Both the position numbers and the translations under genes were made by a program. Source: JACMLX01 sp040384325 (GTDB taxonomy: Bacteria > Gemmatimonadota > Gemmatimonadetes > Gemmatimonadales > Gemmatimonadaceae). Taken from it: DNA of 64,000 nucleotides. The notes under the pieces were generated by a model. That model did no database searches and had not been told where the DNA came from. It worked only from the letters and a program-made list of their open reading frames with translations. The DNA is taken from the NCBI GenBank assembly GCA_040384325.1, contig JAZKJL010000007.1, positions 1 to 64,000 of the forward strand, given 5' to 3'. Of this stretch, positions 52,450-63,054 are shown piece after piece; within the stretch, counting starts at the first letter, position 1; every line of letters starts with the position of its first letter.

Positions 52450-55400
52450 ATGGCGCTGAACCCGATTGTCTTCACCGAACGCGTCGTCCGCAGTTTCCTC
52501 CGTTACCAGCTCACCGCATATCCGTTCGCTGACGAACGGCTCCTGACGCAGATGCGAACGCTGCTCTCGCTCGACGAGACGCGCGACTCGCCGCTGCTGC
52601 GGGGGCCATTCATCAGCTTGTCCCGTCCGTTCCGCACGGGGGCGTCAGTCGATGCGCTGGTGAAAGAGGGCGTGTTCCACGCGCATATGCGGCAGCGGAT
52701 TCCCGCAGAGATCACGAATCTCTACGGTCACCAGGAAGATGCGGTGCGCGCTATACGCGCCAGCAAGGCGACGCTGGTGAGCACCGGGACCGGATCGGGC
52801 AAGACGGAGTGTTTCCTGTATCCGGTGGTGAGTCGCTGCCTCGAACTGCGCGACGCCGGCGAGCCTTCCGGCATCAGCGCGGTGCTGGTCTATCCGATGA
52901 ATGCGCTGGCGGAGGACCAACTGACCCGGCTGCGGGGCCTTCTCGCTGGGACCGGCATCTCCTTCGGCATGTATGTCGGCAAGACGCCTGAGAACGAGCG
53001 TGACGTGGCAGGAGTACGGCTCCCGGCGGGGTCATCGAGGGCCGACTACGAGGCTGCGGTGGACCGCATGCGCAGCGAGAACCGTGGCGACACGGTATTC
53101 CCTGCCGAGGAGTTGTGCTCGCGTGAGATCATGCGGACACCAGGGCGCCAGCCACGGATCCTCCTCACGAACGTCAAGCAGCTGGAACTCCTCCTGACGC
53201 GCCAGCGGGATGTGGAACTGTTCGAAGGCGCCCGCCTCGATTACCTCGTCTTCGACGAGGCGCACACGTTCACCGGGGCACAGGGCGCAGAGACCGCGTG
53301 CCTGATCCGACGGCTTCGGCGCTTCGTCGGGCGAACCGCAAGTGCCACCACATGCATTGCCACTTCGGCGACGATCGTGGACCGCGAGCGACCGAACGCG
53401 GCACGGGAGTTCGCCTCGCGCTTCTTCGGCATCCCGGGCGATGATGTCGTCACGATTGGCGAAGCGTACGAGCCCGCGGTGTGGGCCAGCGGGCGTCGTG
53501 TACCGCCTGCGCCGAAGGAGGATCCTGCGGTCCTGCTCGAGGCCGTGGTCAAGGCGGTGGACGATCCGAAGGATGCAGGAGCGGCGGTAGCAACTGCATA
53601 CGCCAGACTCGCCGGCGAAGCCCTACCCGGCGGCGAGTGGACGGGCGCGCTCAACACAGCACTTGGCCTGAATGAGCTGGTGTTCCGCATCGAGGAGGCG
53701 CTGGTGTCGCCGTGCAAGCTCGGCGACCTACCGGCGATCCTCGAGGCACATGTCGGCCGCGCCGTTAGCGAAGCTGAGATCCTTGCATGGCTCGCGCTCG
53801 GAGCAGCAGCACGCGGTAATGGACGTCCGTTGCTGCGACCCGTGGTACACGGCTTCGTGCGCGGGATCAGCGGTGCGGTTGTCAGCTTCCCGAGCGGTCC
53901 CGATCCGAAGCTTTGGCTGGCGGCGGAGGACGAGGCCGAACGGCATCCGGAAGGCGAGCAGCCGCAGGCCCATTTCCCTGTCACGACCTGCAACACCTGT
54001 GGCCAGCACTACTTCATCTCTTTCTTGAAGGACTTCCGCTTCGTCAAGAAGGCACCCGAAGGGGGATCGGCGGAAGGAGCATTGTCGGTCTGGGAGCCAC
54101 TGGCGGAAGCGCAGGGCGGGACGCGCTTGGTACTTGTCGACCATATCGTAGGTAATGAAGAAGACGACGACGATGGCCTCGAGAAGACGGCGCCACTGCA
54201 CATTTGCCGTAGTTGCGGGGCTGCGCACCCAGCCACGGGTCAGCATTGCCTGCACTGCGGCTCGCCGGCGCCGTTCGTCGTCCTGAATGTGGTCCGTCAG
54301 AAGGAAGACAACCCGGGATACCTAAGTAGCTGCCTCTCATGCGGCACCGGTGGCCGGCGCAACGGCACGCTCTACCGGGAACCAGCGCGACCGGTTCGAG
54401 CGACCAACGTCGCCGACGTGCACGTGCTTGCGCAGGACATTCTGCACCACGCTGAGCGGAAGCGGCTGCTGGTGTTCTGCGACAACCGGCAGGAGGCGGC
54501 GTTTCAGGCTGGATGGATGAAGGATCACGCCCGTCGATTCAGGCTGCGTGCGCTCATTGCCGAAGGTCTCGCCGCCAGGCATAAGTCGATCGGTGATGTG
54601 ACCTTGTACCTCGACGATCGCCTCGAGCAGGATGTCGCACTGTCCCGAGCCCTGGCGCCAGAGGTGTGGGAGGTCGTGCGTCGCGAAGGAAGTGGCGGAC
54701 GGCATGAGCAGGAGCGGCGCAAGTTCCTGAGAATTCAGGTGCTCCGCGAAGTCACACTGTCATCTAAGCAATCGCTCGGCCTCGAGCCATGGGGTCGAAT
54801 GAAGGTGGAGTACGAGGGTCTGGATTCCAGCTGGCCGTGGATCCAGCAGTACTCGAAGACGCTCCGTGTGCCGCCCGATACACTACGCGACGGTGTCGCG
54901 GTGCTGCTCGACATGATGCGACGCAAGCGCGTGCTCTACGATCCAGAACGCGAGATCTTCACGAAGTACTGGATGGACGGTGATCAGGAAGTTCAGGCGG
55001 GCTACCTGTCGATCATCGGCGCTCCTCAAGGCACCAAACTTACACGCGCACCGCAGGAGAAGGCTGGGTACGTCCTGCAGTGGCTCTCCGATCGCGGTGA
55101 CACCGCGATCCGCATGATTGCGCGGAGCTGGGGCGTGCTGCCTGATGACATGCAGCCTTTCCTTGAGACGCTGTTCGATGCCCTCAAGTCCAGAGGGCTT
55201 CTGCGCGCAGTCACACTCAAAGGTTCGCGCGGGAACGCTCTCCCCGGCGTGTCATCCGTCTACCAGATCGATGCGGATCGTCTCCGCCTTCTGCCAAGTC
55301 ATGGGGTCTATCGCTGCAGGAGCTGCCGGCGCCGGTCGACGCGAACGACACCGAAGGGTCGATGCGCGGGCTGGCGTTGCGAAGGAGTCCTCGAGTTCAT

Positions 55401-58365
55401 CCCGGAAGACCCGGACAACTACGATCTGCAGCTGCTCGATCAGGGCTATACGCTCGTGCGGCCAGAAGAGCACACTGCGATGGTCCCGCATGAAGAGCGT
55501 GAACGGCTCGAGAACCTTTTCAAGGGCGACTCGGAGTCAGTCAACGCCTTCATCTGCACACCAACGCTCGAGCTGGGCGTCGACATTGGGCAGCTCGACA
55601 GTATCCTGATGCGCAATGTGCCGCCGCTGCCTGCGAACTATTGGCAGCGCGCCGGCCGTGCAGGGCGCCGGCATCGCATGGCGGTGAACTTGACCTATTG
55701 CCGCTCTGTCTCGCACGATCGCGCGTATTTCAGCGATCCGTTGAAGCTCCTCTCAGGCCGAGTGGATCCGCCATCGTTCAACCTCCGCAATCCGGTGATG
55801 GTGGCGAAGCACATCCACGCCGCCATGATCACCCGGCTGCATCAGTACTGCCGCGACACGAACCGGACGCCGGCGGAGCGACAGCAGATCACCGGAGTTC
55901 TGGACGCGTGCATTCCGCCGCAGGTTGGTACGTATCTCTTCCTCGATGGAGCCGTCAGAACCACACCGTTCAGCCTAGCGCCGCTGGCAGCCCTTGTCGC
56001 CGCGAATCGCTCAGATCTCGAGGCGTACGTTGGCGATGTCTTCAGCGGTGGGTGGCCTGCAGCGGATGCTGAAGTCGTCTCGCCAGCGGTGCTTTCGGCG
56101 TGCGTCGATTCGATGGTTGCTGAGCTGGAGGCCACCATTCAGCGTGTGCGCCGGCGCCTTCGCTGGGCCATGGACCAGATCAAGCGCCTTAACCTGATCC
56201 GCGAGAACGACGGCGACCTGGATCCCGAGGAGGAGTCGTTGTTCCGGCGCTGCGATGCGCTCGTGAAGCGATTCAAGGGCACCGCGAGGCGGTCACGCCG
56301 CGAAGCGGAAGGTTATGACGACAGCAATACCTACGGTCTTCTTGCCGCTGAGGGGTTTCTCCCCGGCTACGGGCTCGAGACGGGCTCCGTACTCGGTACC
56401 GCAGAGATTCCCTTCTACCGGCAGGGCGCCCTGCAGTTTGCACTTCCCCGCCCTGCCGCTGTTGCGCTCCGCGAGTATGTGCCAGGCAACTTAATCTACG
56501 CCAACGGCAACCGGTTCGTCGCACGCCGGTTCCACCGTGACGTCGATGAACAGCGCGTCGAGATGCCGACGTTCGAAGTCTCGACTGGGCGTCAGGCGGT
56601 GCATCCGACCACAATGACGGCTGCAACGTCGGGTCTCGGCACGACAGTGCTCCAGACGATCGCCGTGTGCGACGTGGACCTGATGCACCAGTCGCACATC
56701 TCGGACGAAGAGGAGCTTCGGTTCCAGCTCGGCGTCACGATCTTCGGACTCGAGCTTGGTCAGCATGGTGGTGGCGAAGCGTACGCGTGGGGTGCGCAGC
56801 CGATTCATCACCGTCGCTCAGTCCGATTCCGACAAGTCAACGTCGGCGCGAGCATCGCGATCACCAAGTACGACCGGCTGGGATACCCGATCTGTACCGT
56901 CTGCGGTCAGAGCGTGTCGCCGCTGTCATCAGAGAAGCAGCGACTGGACTTCAGCGAGAAGCACAAGGAACGCTGCGGCAGGGCAATCGAGCCGGTTGGC
57001 TTCTACTCGGACATCGTCGCCGATGCGATCTCGTTGGCAGGCTGCCCTGACCAAGAGACAGCGTACAGCGTACTCGAGGCCCTGCGTATGGCAGCAACGC
57101 AGGTGCTGGACATGCACAACGAGGACCTACAGATCCTGGTGATCGGCCATGTCGATCGCGACTCGGTAGATGCGTTTCTGTGGGACCCCATGCCAGGTGG
57201 CTCGGGCCTGCTGGACCAGTTCCTTGCGCGCTTCCCGGACGTCATTAAGGTCGCGCTGGATATCTGCGGGCAGTGCCCGGGAGTCTGCGATACCTCGTGC
57301 GTGGACTGCCTCCAGACGTTCCGGAACGGCTTCTACCACAAGTATCTCGACCGGCATCGCGTGCTGGAACGGCTTGGAGCCTGGGGGTCGACGATCGCCT
57401 CGACACACGCGATCATCGCCGTGCAGCAGCAGATGAGCACCACGCCAGACCAACTACCGGTGAATGCTGCCGAGCGGAAGCTTCAGGGCCTGCTAAAGGC
57501 GGCGGGCTTCCCGGATGGCGCACGCGGGCAACAGCTCAAGCTCCACCAGTCGGTCGGCACCACGACGCCGGACATCCTCTACCGCATGGACTTCCATGCC
57601 GAGGACGAAGGCGTGGTGGTGTACCTGGACGGGTTAAGCCAAGGGATTCATGGGAACGCTGCGACCGCTGATCGCGATCGCGTGATCCGTGATTGGTTGC
57701 GGAACAACGGGTACGAGGTGGTGGAGATCACGGCCGTCGAGCTGGATGATCCGGTAGCTATGCAACGGTACTTTCGGCGCCTGGCCAGTCTTCTGCGGCG
57801 GGATGACGTTCGGAATACCGTGGTGACGGACACGAAGTGGTTCGATCAGTCGGAGCCCGATGATTCACCAGCACCCGTACTGAAGATCGTGCGACCCAGT
57901 GCGGGCGAGCGGTACGTTCGCTGCGTGCCGCTGACGACCCTCAAGGCTGCCGCGGGCGGTTTCGGTGAGCCCCAGTTCCTCGAGGAGCTCGAGGCAGGCG
58001 ACTGGGTCGAGGTCTCCGGTGACACCTCGTTGCGAGCGGGCATGTTTGCGGCGAAGGTCGTGGGACGCTCTATGGAGCCGAAGATTCCAGATGGTGCGAC
58101 GTGTCTCTTCGCTGGCCCGGTAACTGGATCACGGGCTGGGCGGATCGTGCTCGCACAGCTTGAAGATCAGAAGGATCCGGAATCAGGTTTCAGGTACACC
58201 GTGAAGCGGTATCAGAGTGAGAAGACCACGGGCGAGGACGGCGCGTGGCGTCATGTGAGGGTGTCGCTCGAGCCGATTAATCCGGACTTTGCGACCCTTG
58301 AACTGGCAGTGGACGCTGAGGAGCGCGTAAGGGTGATCGCCGAGTTCGTTCGCGTCGTAGGATAG
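52450..58365 (+). CDS. druE-like: DruE-like DEAH/DUF1998 helicase with nuclease and S24 peptidase domains
   Basis: 1971 residues. Helicase lobe 1 has Walker A STGTGSGKTE at 111-120, DEAH at 269-272 and TSATI. Lobe 2 has LELGVDIGQLD and QRAGRAGRR at 1066-1074. Zinc-type Cys pairs lie at 514/517 and 586/589, with more around 603-645 and 950-980. The DUF1998/MZB Cys cluster is at 1606-1620 (CGQCPGVCDTSCVDC). A nuclease-like module at about 1670-1790 has Glu1675, Asp1708 (TTPDILY) and Asp1727 (YLDG). The last 150 residues are an S24 (LexA/UmuD) fold: Ser1874 in GRSMEPKIPDG and Lys1919 in YTVKRYQ form the catalytic pair. Size and layout match DruE of Druantia more than DrmA/DrmB. The S24 tail is unusual; it could be cut or react to DNA damage. 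Confidence 0.85.
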   Translation: MALNPIVFTERVVRSFLRYQLTAYPFADERLLTQMRTLLSLDETRDSPLLRGPFISLSRPFRTGASVDALVKEGVFHAHMRQRIPAEITNLYGHQEDAVRAIRASKATLVSTGTGSGKTECFLYPVVSRCLELRDAGEPSGISAVLVYPMNALAEDQLTRLRGLLAGTGISFGMYVGKTPENERDVAGVRLPAGSSRADYEAAVDRMRSENRGDTVFPAEELCSREIMRTPGRQPRILLTNVKQLELLLTRQRDVELFEGARLDYLVFDEAHTFTGAQGAETACLIRRLRRFVGRTASATTCIATSATIVDRERPNAAREFASRFFGIPGDDVVTIGEAYEPAVWASGRRVPPAPKEDPAVLLEAVVKAVDDPKDAGAAVATAYARLAGEALPGGEWTGALNTALGLNELVFRIEEALVSPCKLGDLPAILEAHVGRAVSEAEILAWLALGAAARGNGRPLLRPVVHGFVRGISGAVVSFPSGPDPKLWLAAEDEAERHPEGEQPQAHFPVTTCNTCGQHYFISFLKDFRFVKKAPEGGSAEGALSVWEPLAEAQGGTRLVLVDHIVGNEEDDDDGLEKTAPLHICRSCGAAHPATGQHCLHCGSPAPFVVLNVVRQKEDNPGYLSSCLSCGTGGRRNGTLYREPARPVRATNVADVHVLAQDILHHAERKRLLVFCDNRQEAAFQAGWMKDHARRFRLRALIAEGLAARHKSIGDVTLYLDDRLEQDVALSRALAPEVWEVVRREGSGGRHEQERRKFLRIQVLREVTLSSKQSLGLEPWGRMKVEYEGLDSSWPWIQQYSKTLRVPPDTLRDGVAVLLDMMRRKRVLYDPEREIFTKYWMDGDQEVQAGYLSIIGAPQGTKLTRAPQEKAGYVLQWLSDRGDTAIRMIARSWGVLPDDMQPFLETLFDALKSRGLLRAVTLKGSRGNALPGVSSVYQIDADRLRLLPSHGVYRCRSCRRRSTRTTPKGRCAGWRCEGVLEFIPEDPDNYDLQLLDQGYTLVRPEEHTAMVPHEERERLENLFKGDSESVNAFICTPTLELGVDIGQLDSILMRNVPPLPANYWQRAGRAGRRHRMAVNLTYCRSVSHDRAYFSDPLKLLSGRVDPPSFNLRNPVMVAKHIHAAMITRLHQYCRDTNRTPAERQQITGVLDACIPPQVGTYLFLDGAVRTTPFSLAPLAALVAANRSDLEAYVGDVFSGGWPAADAEVVSPAVLSACVDSMVAELEATIQRVRRRLRWAMDQIKRLNLIRENDGDLDPEEESLFRRCDALVKRFKGTARRSRREAEGYDDSNTYGLLAAEGFLPGYGLETGSVLGTAEIPFYRQGALQFALPRPAAVALREYVPGNLIYANGNRFVARRFHRDVDEQRVEMPTFEVSTGRQAVHPTTMTAATSGLGTTVLQTIAVCDVDLMHQSHISDEEELRFQLGVTIFGLELGQHGGGEAYAWGAQPIHHRRSVRFRQVNVGASIAITKYDRLGYPICTVCGQSVSPLSSEKQRLDFSEKHKERCGRAIEPVGFYSDIVADAISLAGCPDQETAYSVLEALRMAATQVLDMHNEDLQILVIGHVDRDSVDAFLWDPMPGGSGLLDQFLARFPDVIKVALDICGQCPGVCDTSCVDCLQTFRNGFYHKYLDRHRVLERLGAWGSTIASTHAIIAVQQQMSTTPDQLPVNAAERKLQGLLKAAGFPDGARGQQLKLHQSVGTTTPDILYRMDFHAEDEGVVVYLDGLSQGIHGNAATADRDRVIRDWLRNNGYEVVEITAVELDDPVAMQRYFRRLASLLRRDDVRNTVVTDTKWFDQSEPDDSPAPVLKIVRPSAGERYVRCVPLTTLKAAAGGFGEPQFLEELEAGDWVEVSGDTSLRAGMFAAKVVGRSMEPKIPDGATCLFAGPVTGSRAGRIVLAQLEDQKDPESGFRYTVKRYQSEKTTGEDGAWRHVRVSLEPINPDFATLELAVDAEERVRVIAEFVRVVG

Positions 58366-58461
58366 TTCGGGTGAGGGAGTGCACCACGGAATAGTCGCGA
58401 TAGACAGAATTACGACGCCGTACTGCCGCTCCCTACCATCACCTCCCCGAGTCGCGACAGA
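58366..58461. other. Island right end between druE-like and attR
   Basis: 96 bp after the operon's last stop codon. No gene or strong terminator was seen, so transcription from the operon may continue to the hairpin at 58528. Confidence 0.4.
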
Positions 58462-58499
58462 TAATCAGCGGGTCGGGGGTTCGAGTCCCTCCTCGGGAG
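58462..58499 (+). repeat. attR: displaced 3' end of tRNA-Asn
   Basis: 38 bp identical to the last 38 nt of tRNA-Asn(GTT) at 40123-40160. The 5' part of the tRNA (acceptor, D-arm and most of the anticodon) is missing here, so it is not a functional tRNA but the original chromosomal 3' end pushed to the right by insertion of the island. Confidence 0.9.
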
Positions 58500-58527
58500 T
58501 TGTGGCAGGCTCGAGATGAATCACAAG

Positions 58528-58557
58528 AACGCCCCACCGAATTCGGCGGGGCGTTTT
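58528..58557 (+). terminator. Terminator after attR (original tRNA terminator)
   Basis: AACGCCCC-a-CCGaattCGG-c-GGGGCGTT forms a stem with one A-C mismatch, followed by TTGTG. It lies 28 bp after the displaced tRNA end, at nearly the same distance as the left copy (34 bp), so it was probably the tRNA gene's own terminator. Confidence 0.7.
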
Positions 58558-58727
58558 GTGTGTCCTGCACCCCGCGGCGTAGACCCGGGCAGCCCACGCT
58601 ACCGCCGGCACCGACCTGGACCTTTGCCGATGACCACGCATTCGACATTCCATCGTCACTCGGTCCCGTCAGCCACCACGCTGGCCGCCGCCGTCGCTCG
58701 AGAGCGCTCGGGAAACCTGCCCCCGCC
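58558..58727. other. No gene between the terminator and the VOC gene
   Basis: 170 bp of GC-rich chromosomal DNA with no recognised motif, downstream of the convergent VOC gene. Confidence 0.4.
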
Positions 58728-59300
58728 CTACTTCACACCCGCATCCGCCTCGACCACCAATCGCTCCCGCGCGGCCAGCAGCGCCTCGATCGCGTCAGCC
58801 ACGTGCTCCTCGGTGATGTGGTGGTCACCGCGCTGCACACGCAGCTGATACGCCTTCACCAATACGTCGGCATCACGAAAGCCGTCCGGCGTCTGGAACT
58901 TGTAGCAGGCCAGTTCCACCTTCATGCCATTCGGATCCTGCATATAAATCGAGTCCATGAAACCGCGGTCGCGCTGGATGAACTCGATGCCGTGCGCCTC
59001 CAGGCGCGCCGGGGCGAGGGCGAAGCTGGCGCGCGAGACGTTGAAGGCGATGTGCTCCACACAGCCGATCTCGCGCGGAGCAGGCCTCCGGGCATCGATG
59101 CGCGACTCGTTGATGAAGACCGTGAGCAGGCGACCGTCGCCAGGATCGAAATAGAGGTGATTCTCGTCGGGCTTGCCCAGATTTGGCTGCTCGAAGATGA
59201 ACGGCATGCCGAGCACGCCCTGCCAGAAGTCGATGGCGCTCTGGCGGGTGGAACCGACGATGGTGATGTGATGCAGACCCTGCACCTGAACCTTCTTCAT
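58728..59300 (-). CDS. VOC-family protein (glyoxalase / extradiol dioxygenase-like)
   Basis: 190 residues with one full vicinal-oxygen-chelate module. Metal ligands are visible: His10 or His11 (GLHHIT), a His in VEHIAF, and the Glu in MKVELACY. A C-terminal 45-residue extension follows (ADVLVKAYQLRVQ...). The sequence style (DFWQGVLGMPFIFEQPN) is that of ring-cleaving dioxygenase-like and lactoylglutathione lyase-like proteins. The substrate cannot be named. The ATG at 59300 gives the canonical N-terminus MKKVQVQGLHH; the longer upstream frame is Arg-rich and lacks support. Confidence 0.85.
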   Translation of the reverse strand: MKKVQVQGLHHITIVGSTRQSAIDFWQGVLGMPFIFEQPNLGKPDENHLYFDPGDGRLLTVFINESRIDARRPAPREIGCVEHIAFNVSRASFALAPARLEAHGIEFIQRDRGFMDSIYMQDPNGMKVELACYKFQTPDGFRDADVLVKAYQLRVQRGDHHITEEHVADAIEALLAARERLVVEADAGVK

Positions 59301-59522
59301 GCGACCTGTCCTGAATGGTGACGATGCCTGTTGCTGATCGATTCTGCGGCGGCTCGGGGCCGCACGCAACTGCCGCCGGCGCGTCTCGGCCCGTCCCGGC
59401 TTTGGCTGCGCCCGATCCGCCTCCCACTCCGCGAAACATTGCGCGGCGAATCAACTGGGCCGCGAGCACGTAGGGACGGAAACCCTCACGACGCGTTCCG
59501 CCCCCTTCCGCCCCGTGATTCC

Positions 59523-60245
59523 ATGCTCCGCCGCTCTACTGCGCTCGCCGTCACGCTCGCCGCCGCATCACTGCTCACCACTGCCCGCCTCGGCGCACAG
59601 CCGGTGCGCGGCACACTCCGCGAACACCTCGACCCGACACGCCTCGTCGCCGGCTCGGATTCATTCGTCGTCATCATGCGCAACGCCCCGCGCGGCTGGC
59701 AGCGACTCTCCGTCGCACGCGACGGCACGAACTGGCTGCTCGGCGACGCCCTCGCCATCGATGGCATGATGTCGCAGGCCAGCACGATCCGACTCGATGC
59801 AGCGCTCAACGAGTCATCGCTGCGACAGGAAGGCCTGATGATGGGCAAGCCGATGCGCATCGCGCTCGACACGCGACAGGGTCGGGTGACGGGGACGGCG
59901 CTGACGCCGAGCAATCCGGCCGGCGAGATCGCGATCGACGTGCCGCAGGTGGAGGGGCTGGTGGACGACAATGCCGTCACGCCGCTGCTGGCGATCGTGC
60001 GCTGGCGTGACAGCCTCGCGTTCTCGTTCCCCGTCCTCGCCAGCGGCAAGGGCACTGTCGCCGACTTCACGCTCCGCACGCTCGGCAAGGAATCGGTGAC
60101 CGTCCCGGCCGGGCAGTTCGACACCTGGCGCGTGGAGCTGCAGATGGAACGCGCGCGCATGATCGCGAACGTCACCACTGCGGCACCGTACCGCGTGGTG
60201 CGCATGAGCAATGGTCCGGCGTTCGAGATGCAGCTGGTGAAGTGA
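59523..60245 (+). CDS. Secreted protein of unknown function (DUF3108-like)
   Basis: 240 residues with a signal peptide (MLRRSTALAVTLAAASLLTT, cleavage near LGA). The mature part is beta-rich with a C-terminal segment GKESVTVPAGQFDTWRVEL, then ATTAAPYRVVRMS-like strands (NVTTAAPYRVVRM), as in periplasmic DUF3108-type proteins. It is presumably exported to the periplasm. The terminator at 60315-60345 follows it, converging with the hydrolase gene. Confidence 0.75.
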   Translation: MLRRSTALAVTLAAASLLTTARLGAQPVRGTLREHLDPTRLVAGSDSFVVIMRNAPRGWQRLSVARDGTNWLLGDALAIDGMMSQASTIRLDAALNESSLRQEGLMMGKPMRIALDTRQGRVTGTALTPSNPAGEIAIDVPQVEGLVDDNAVTPLLAIVRWRDSLAFSFPVLASGKGTVADFTLRTLGKESVTVPAGQFDTWRVELQMERARMIANVTTAAPYRVVRMSNGPAFEMQLVK

Positions 60246-60314
60246 ATTCGTGCGCGAACCTGTCGTTCGGTCAGCGTCGCAGCATCGTTGACCGTCCTGC
60301 ACGCCGCCGAACTG

Positions 60315-60345
60315 GAAACGCCCCGCCACTTCCGGCGGGCGTTTC
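60315..60345. terminator. Bidirectional terminator between convergent genes
   Basis: GAAACGCCC-c-GCC...GGCGGGCGTTTC, a 12-bp stem with one bulge and a short loop, between the secreted-protein gene (+) and the alpha/beta hydrolase gene (-). The plus side is followed by GTGTTTCT; the minus side is flanked by CCAGTT. It probably serves both genes. Confidence 0.7.
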
Positions 60346-60390
60346 GTGTTTCTGGCCATGACCGTCAGTCAGCAGCCACTCTCGCCGCCG

Positions 60391-61233
60391 TCACACCGCC
60401 TGCGTGCGCGGCGCAGGCGTCTGCATCCGCGCATGCGCCAACGCCCACTCAAGAGCATGGTCGGCCACCTCCTCCCATCCTGCCTGCGCCGGCAGCAGGT
60501 GCGCACGACCGGGGAACTCCACCACCTCGGTCACCGTCTTCGACTTGTAATGCTTCGCATTGGAGCGCTGCACCGAGGGCGGCATGAGATGATCCTTCTC
60601 GCCCGCGATGAACAGCAGCGGGGCGCGATCGTCGTTGTGATAGTTCACCCACGACCCCTGATGGCCCGGCGTGAAGTTCGCGAAGGCGCTCTCGAAGAAG
60701 ATCGGTCCCGACGCCGGCACGTGGTACCGCTCATAGAGCAGCTTCGATTCTTCGGGCGTGAACGTGTTGGTGAACGCGTACGTCCACTGCTCCAGCGTCA
60801 GCCCGACGGCCTTGTGGCGGTTGGATGGGTGGCTGAGTACGGGGAACGTCGCCTTCAACTGCGTCAACGGCAGCACCGCGACGCCCTCCGTCGGCGCCGA
60901 GTTGATCGCCACACCGCATGCACCCAGTCCATGATCGAGCAGCACCTGCACGAACACGCCGCCCGCGGAGTGGCCGATGAGGATGGGTGGCGTCTCGCAC
61001 TCACGGACGATGTCCTTCAGCCGTGCGATGATCTGCGGCACCGTCACCTGCTCGATCGGCGTGGTGTCGCGATTCAACGCCTCCACTTCCACGTCGAAGC
61101 CGGGATACGCGGGAGCGATGACCCGGAAGCCTTTCGCTTCGTAATGGGTGATCCAGTGCTCCCAGCTTCGCGGCGTGACCCAGAAGCCGTGAATGAGGAC
61201 GATCGTATCGGGGGCTTGCGGACTGACACTCAT
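60391..61233 (-). CDS. Alpha/beta hydrolase
   Basis: 280 residues, cytoplasmic (no signal peptide). The nucleophile elbow is GHSAGG with the catalytic Ser. IVLIHGFWVTPRSWEHW is the oxyanion-hole region, AGEKDHLMPP carries the acid, and FPGRAHLLP the catalytic His. The start at 61233 gives the usual N-terminus; the earlier frame is unsupported. The substrate is unknown; the family includes esterases, epoxide hydrolases and haloperoxidase-like enzymes. Confidence 0.88.
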   Translation of the reverse strand: MSVSPQAPDTIVLIHGFWVTPRSWEHWITHYEAKGFRVIAPAYPGFDVEVEALNRDTTPIEQVTVPQIIARLKDIVRECETPPILIGHSAGGVFVQVLLDHGLGACGVAINSAPTEGVAVLPLTQLKATFPVLSHPSNRHKAVGLTLEQWTYAFTNTFTPEESKLLYERYHVPASGPIFFESAFANFTPGHQGSWVNYHNDDRAPLLFIAGEKDHLMPPSVQRSNAKHYKSKTVTEVVEFPGRAHLLPAQAGWEEVADHALEWALAHARMQTPAPRTQAV

Positions 61234-61431
61234 GCTGCGGCTCCATGGATGGGGGGAGGCCTGCGCGGACGGCATCGGTCGATCGTGCCCAGTATGCCGA
61301 CACCGGTCAGTCGCGGCAATGCACACACCGTGAGCGCGCCAACGGCGCAGTTCGGTGTTTGGTGCCACGACTGAATACGCAGCATGAGACCGCCATGAAG
61401 CTGCGCGCGATGCCGTCGCGCGCGCTGCGCC
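61234..61431. other. 198-bp gap between hydrolase and ABC-F genes
   Basis: Both flanking genes are on the minus strand. No recognised motif; it probably holds the hydrolase promoter. Confidence 0.35.

Positions 61432-63054
<1,623 letters not shown>

Larger units (their letters stand above)
40123..58499. mobile_element. tRNA-Asn-inserted defence island (18.4 kb)
   Basis: Bounded by the perfect 38-bp repeats, the element contains seven genes: a SEC-C protein, a RES-domain protein, DrmD-like, methyltransferase, DarT, DarG and DruE-like. Parts of it, especially 40.3-42.0 kb and 48.0-50.7 kb, are visibly more AT-rich than the core genome. No integrase, excisionase, transposase, relaxase or phage structural gene was found. 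It may have lost its integrase, be mobilised in trans by a related element, or be an immobile relic. Confidence 0.85.

Noticed and set aside
42214..58365. Calling the operon a complete class 1 DISARM system
   Set aside because: drmA, drmB and drmC are missing; only drmD and the methyltransferase match.
58439..58648. Minus-strand frame containing GGTRTPDPLI
   Set aside because: It is the well-known false protein made by reading the antisense strand of a tRNA 3' end (here attR); no real domain.
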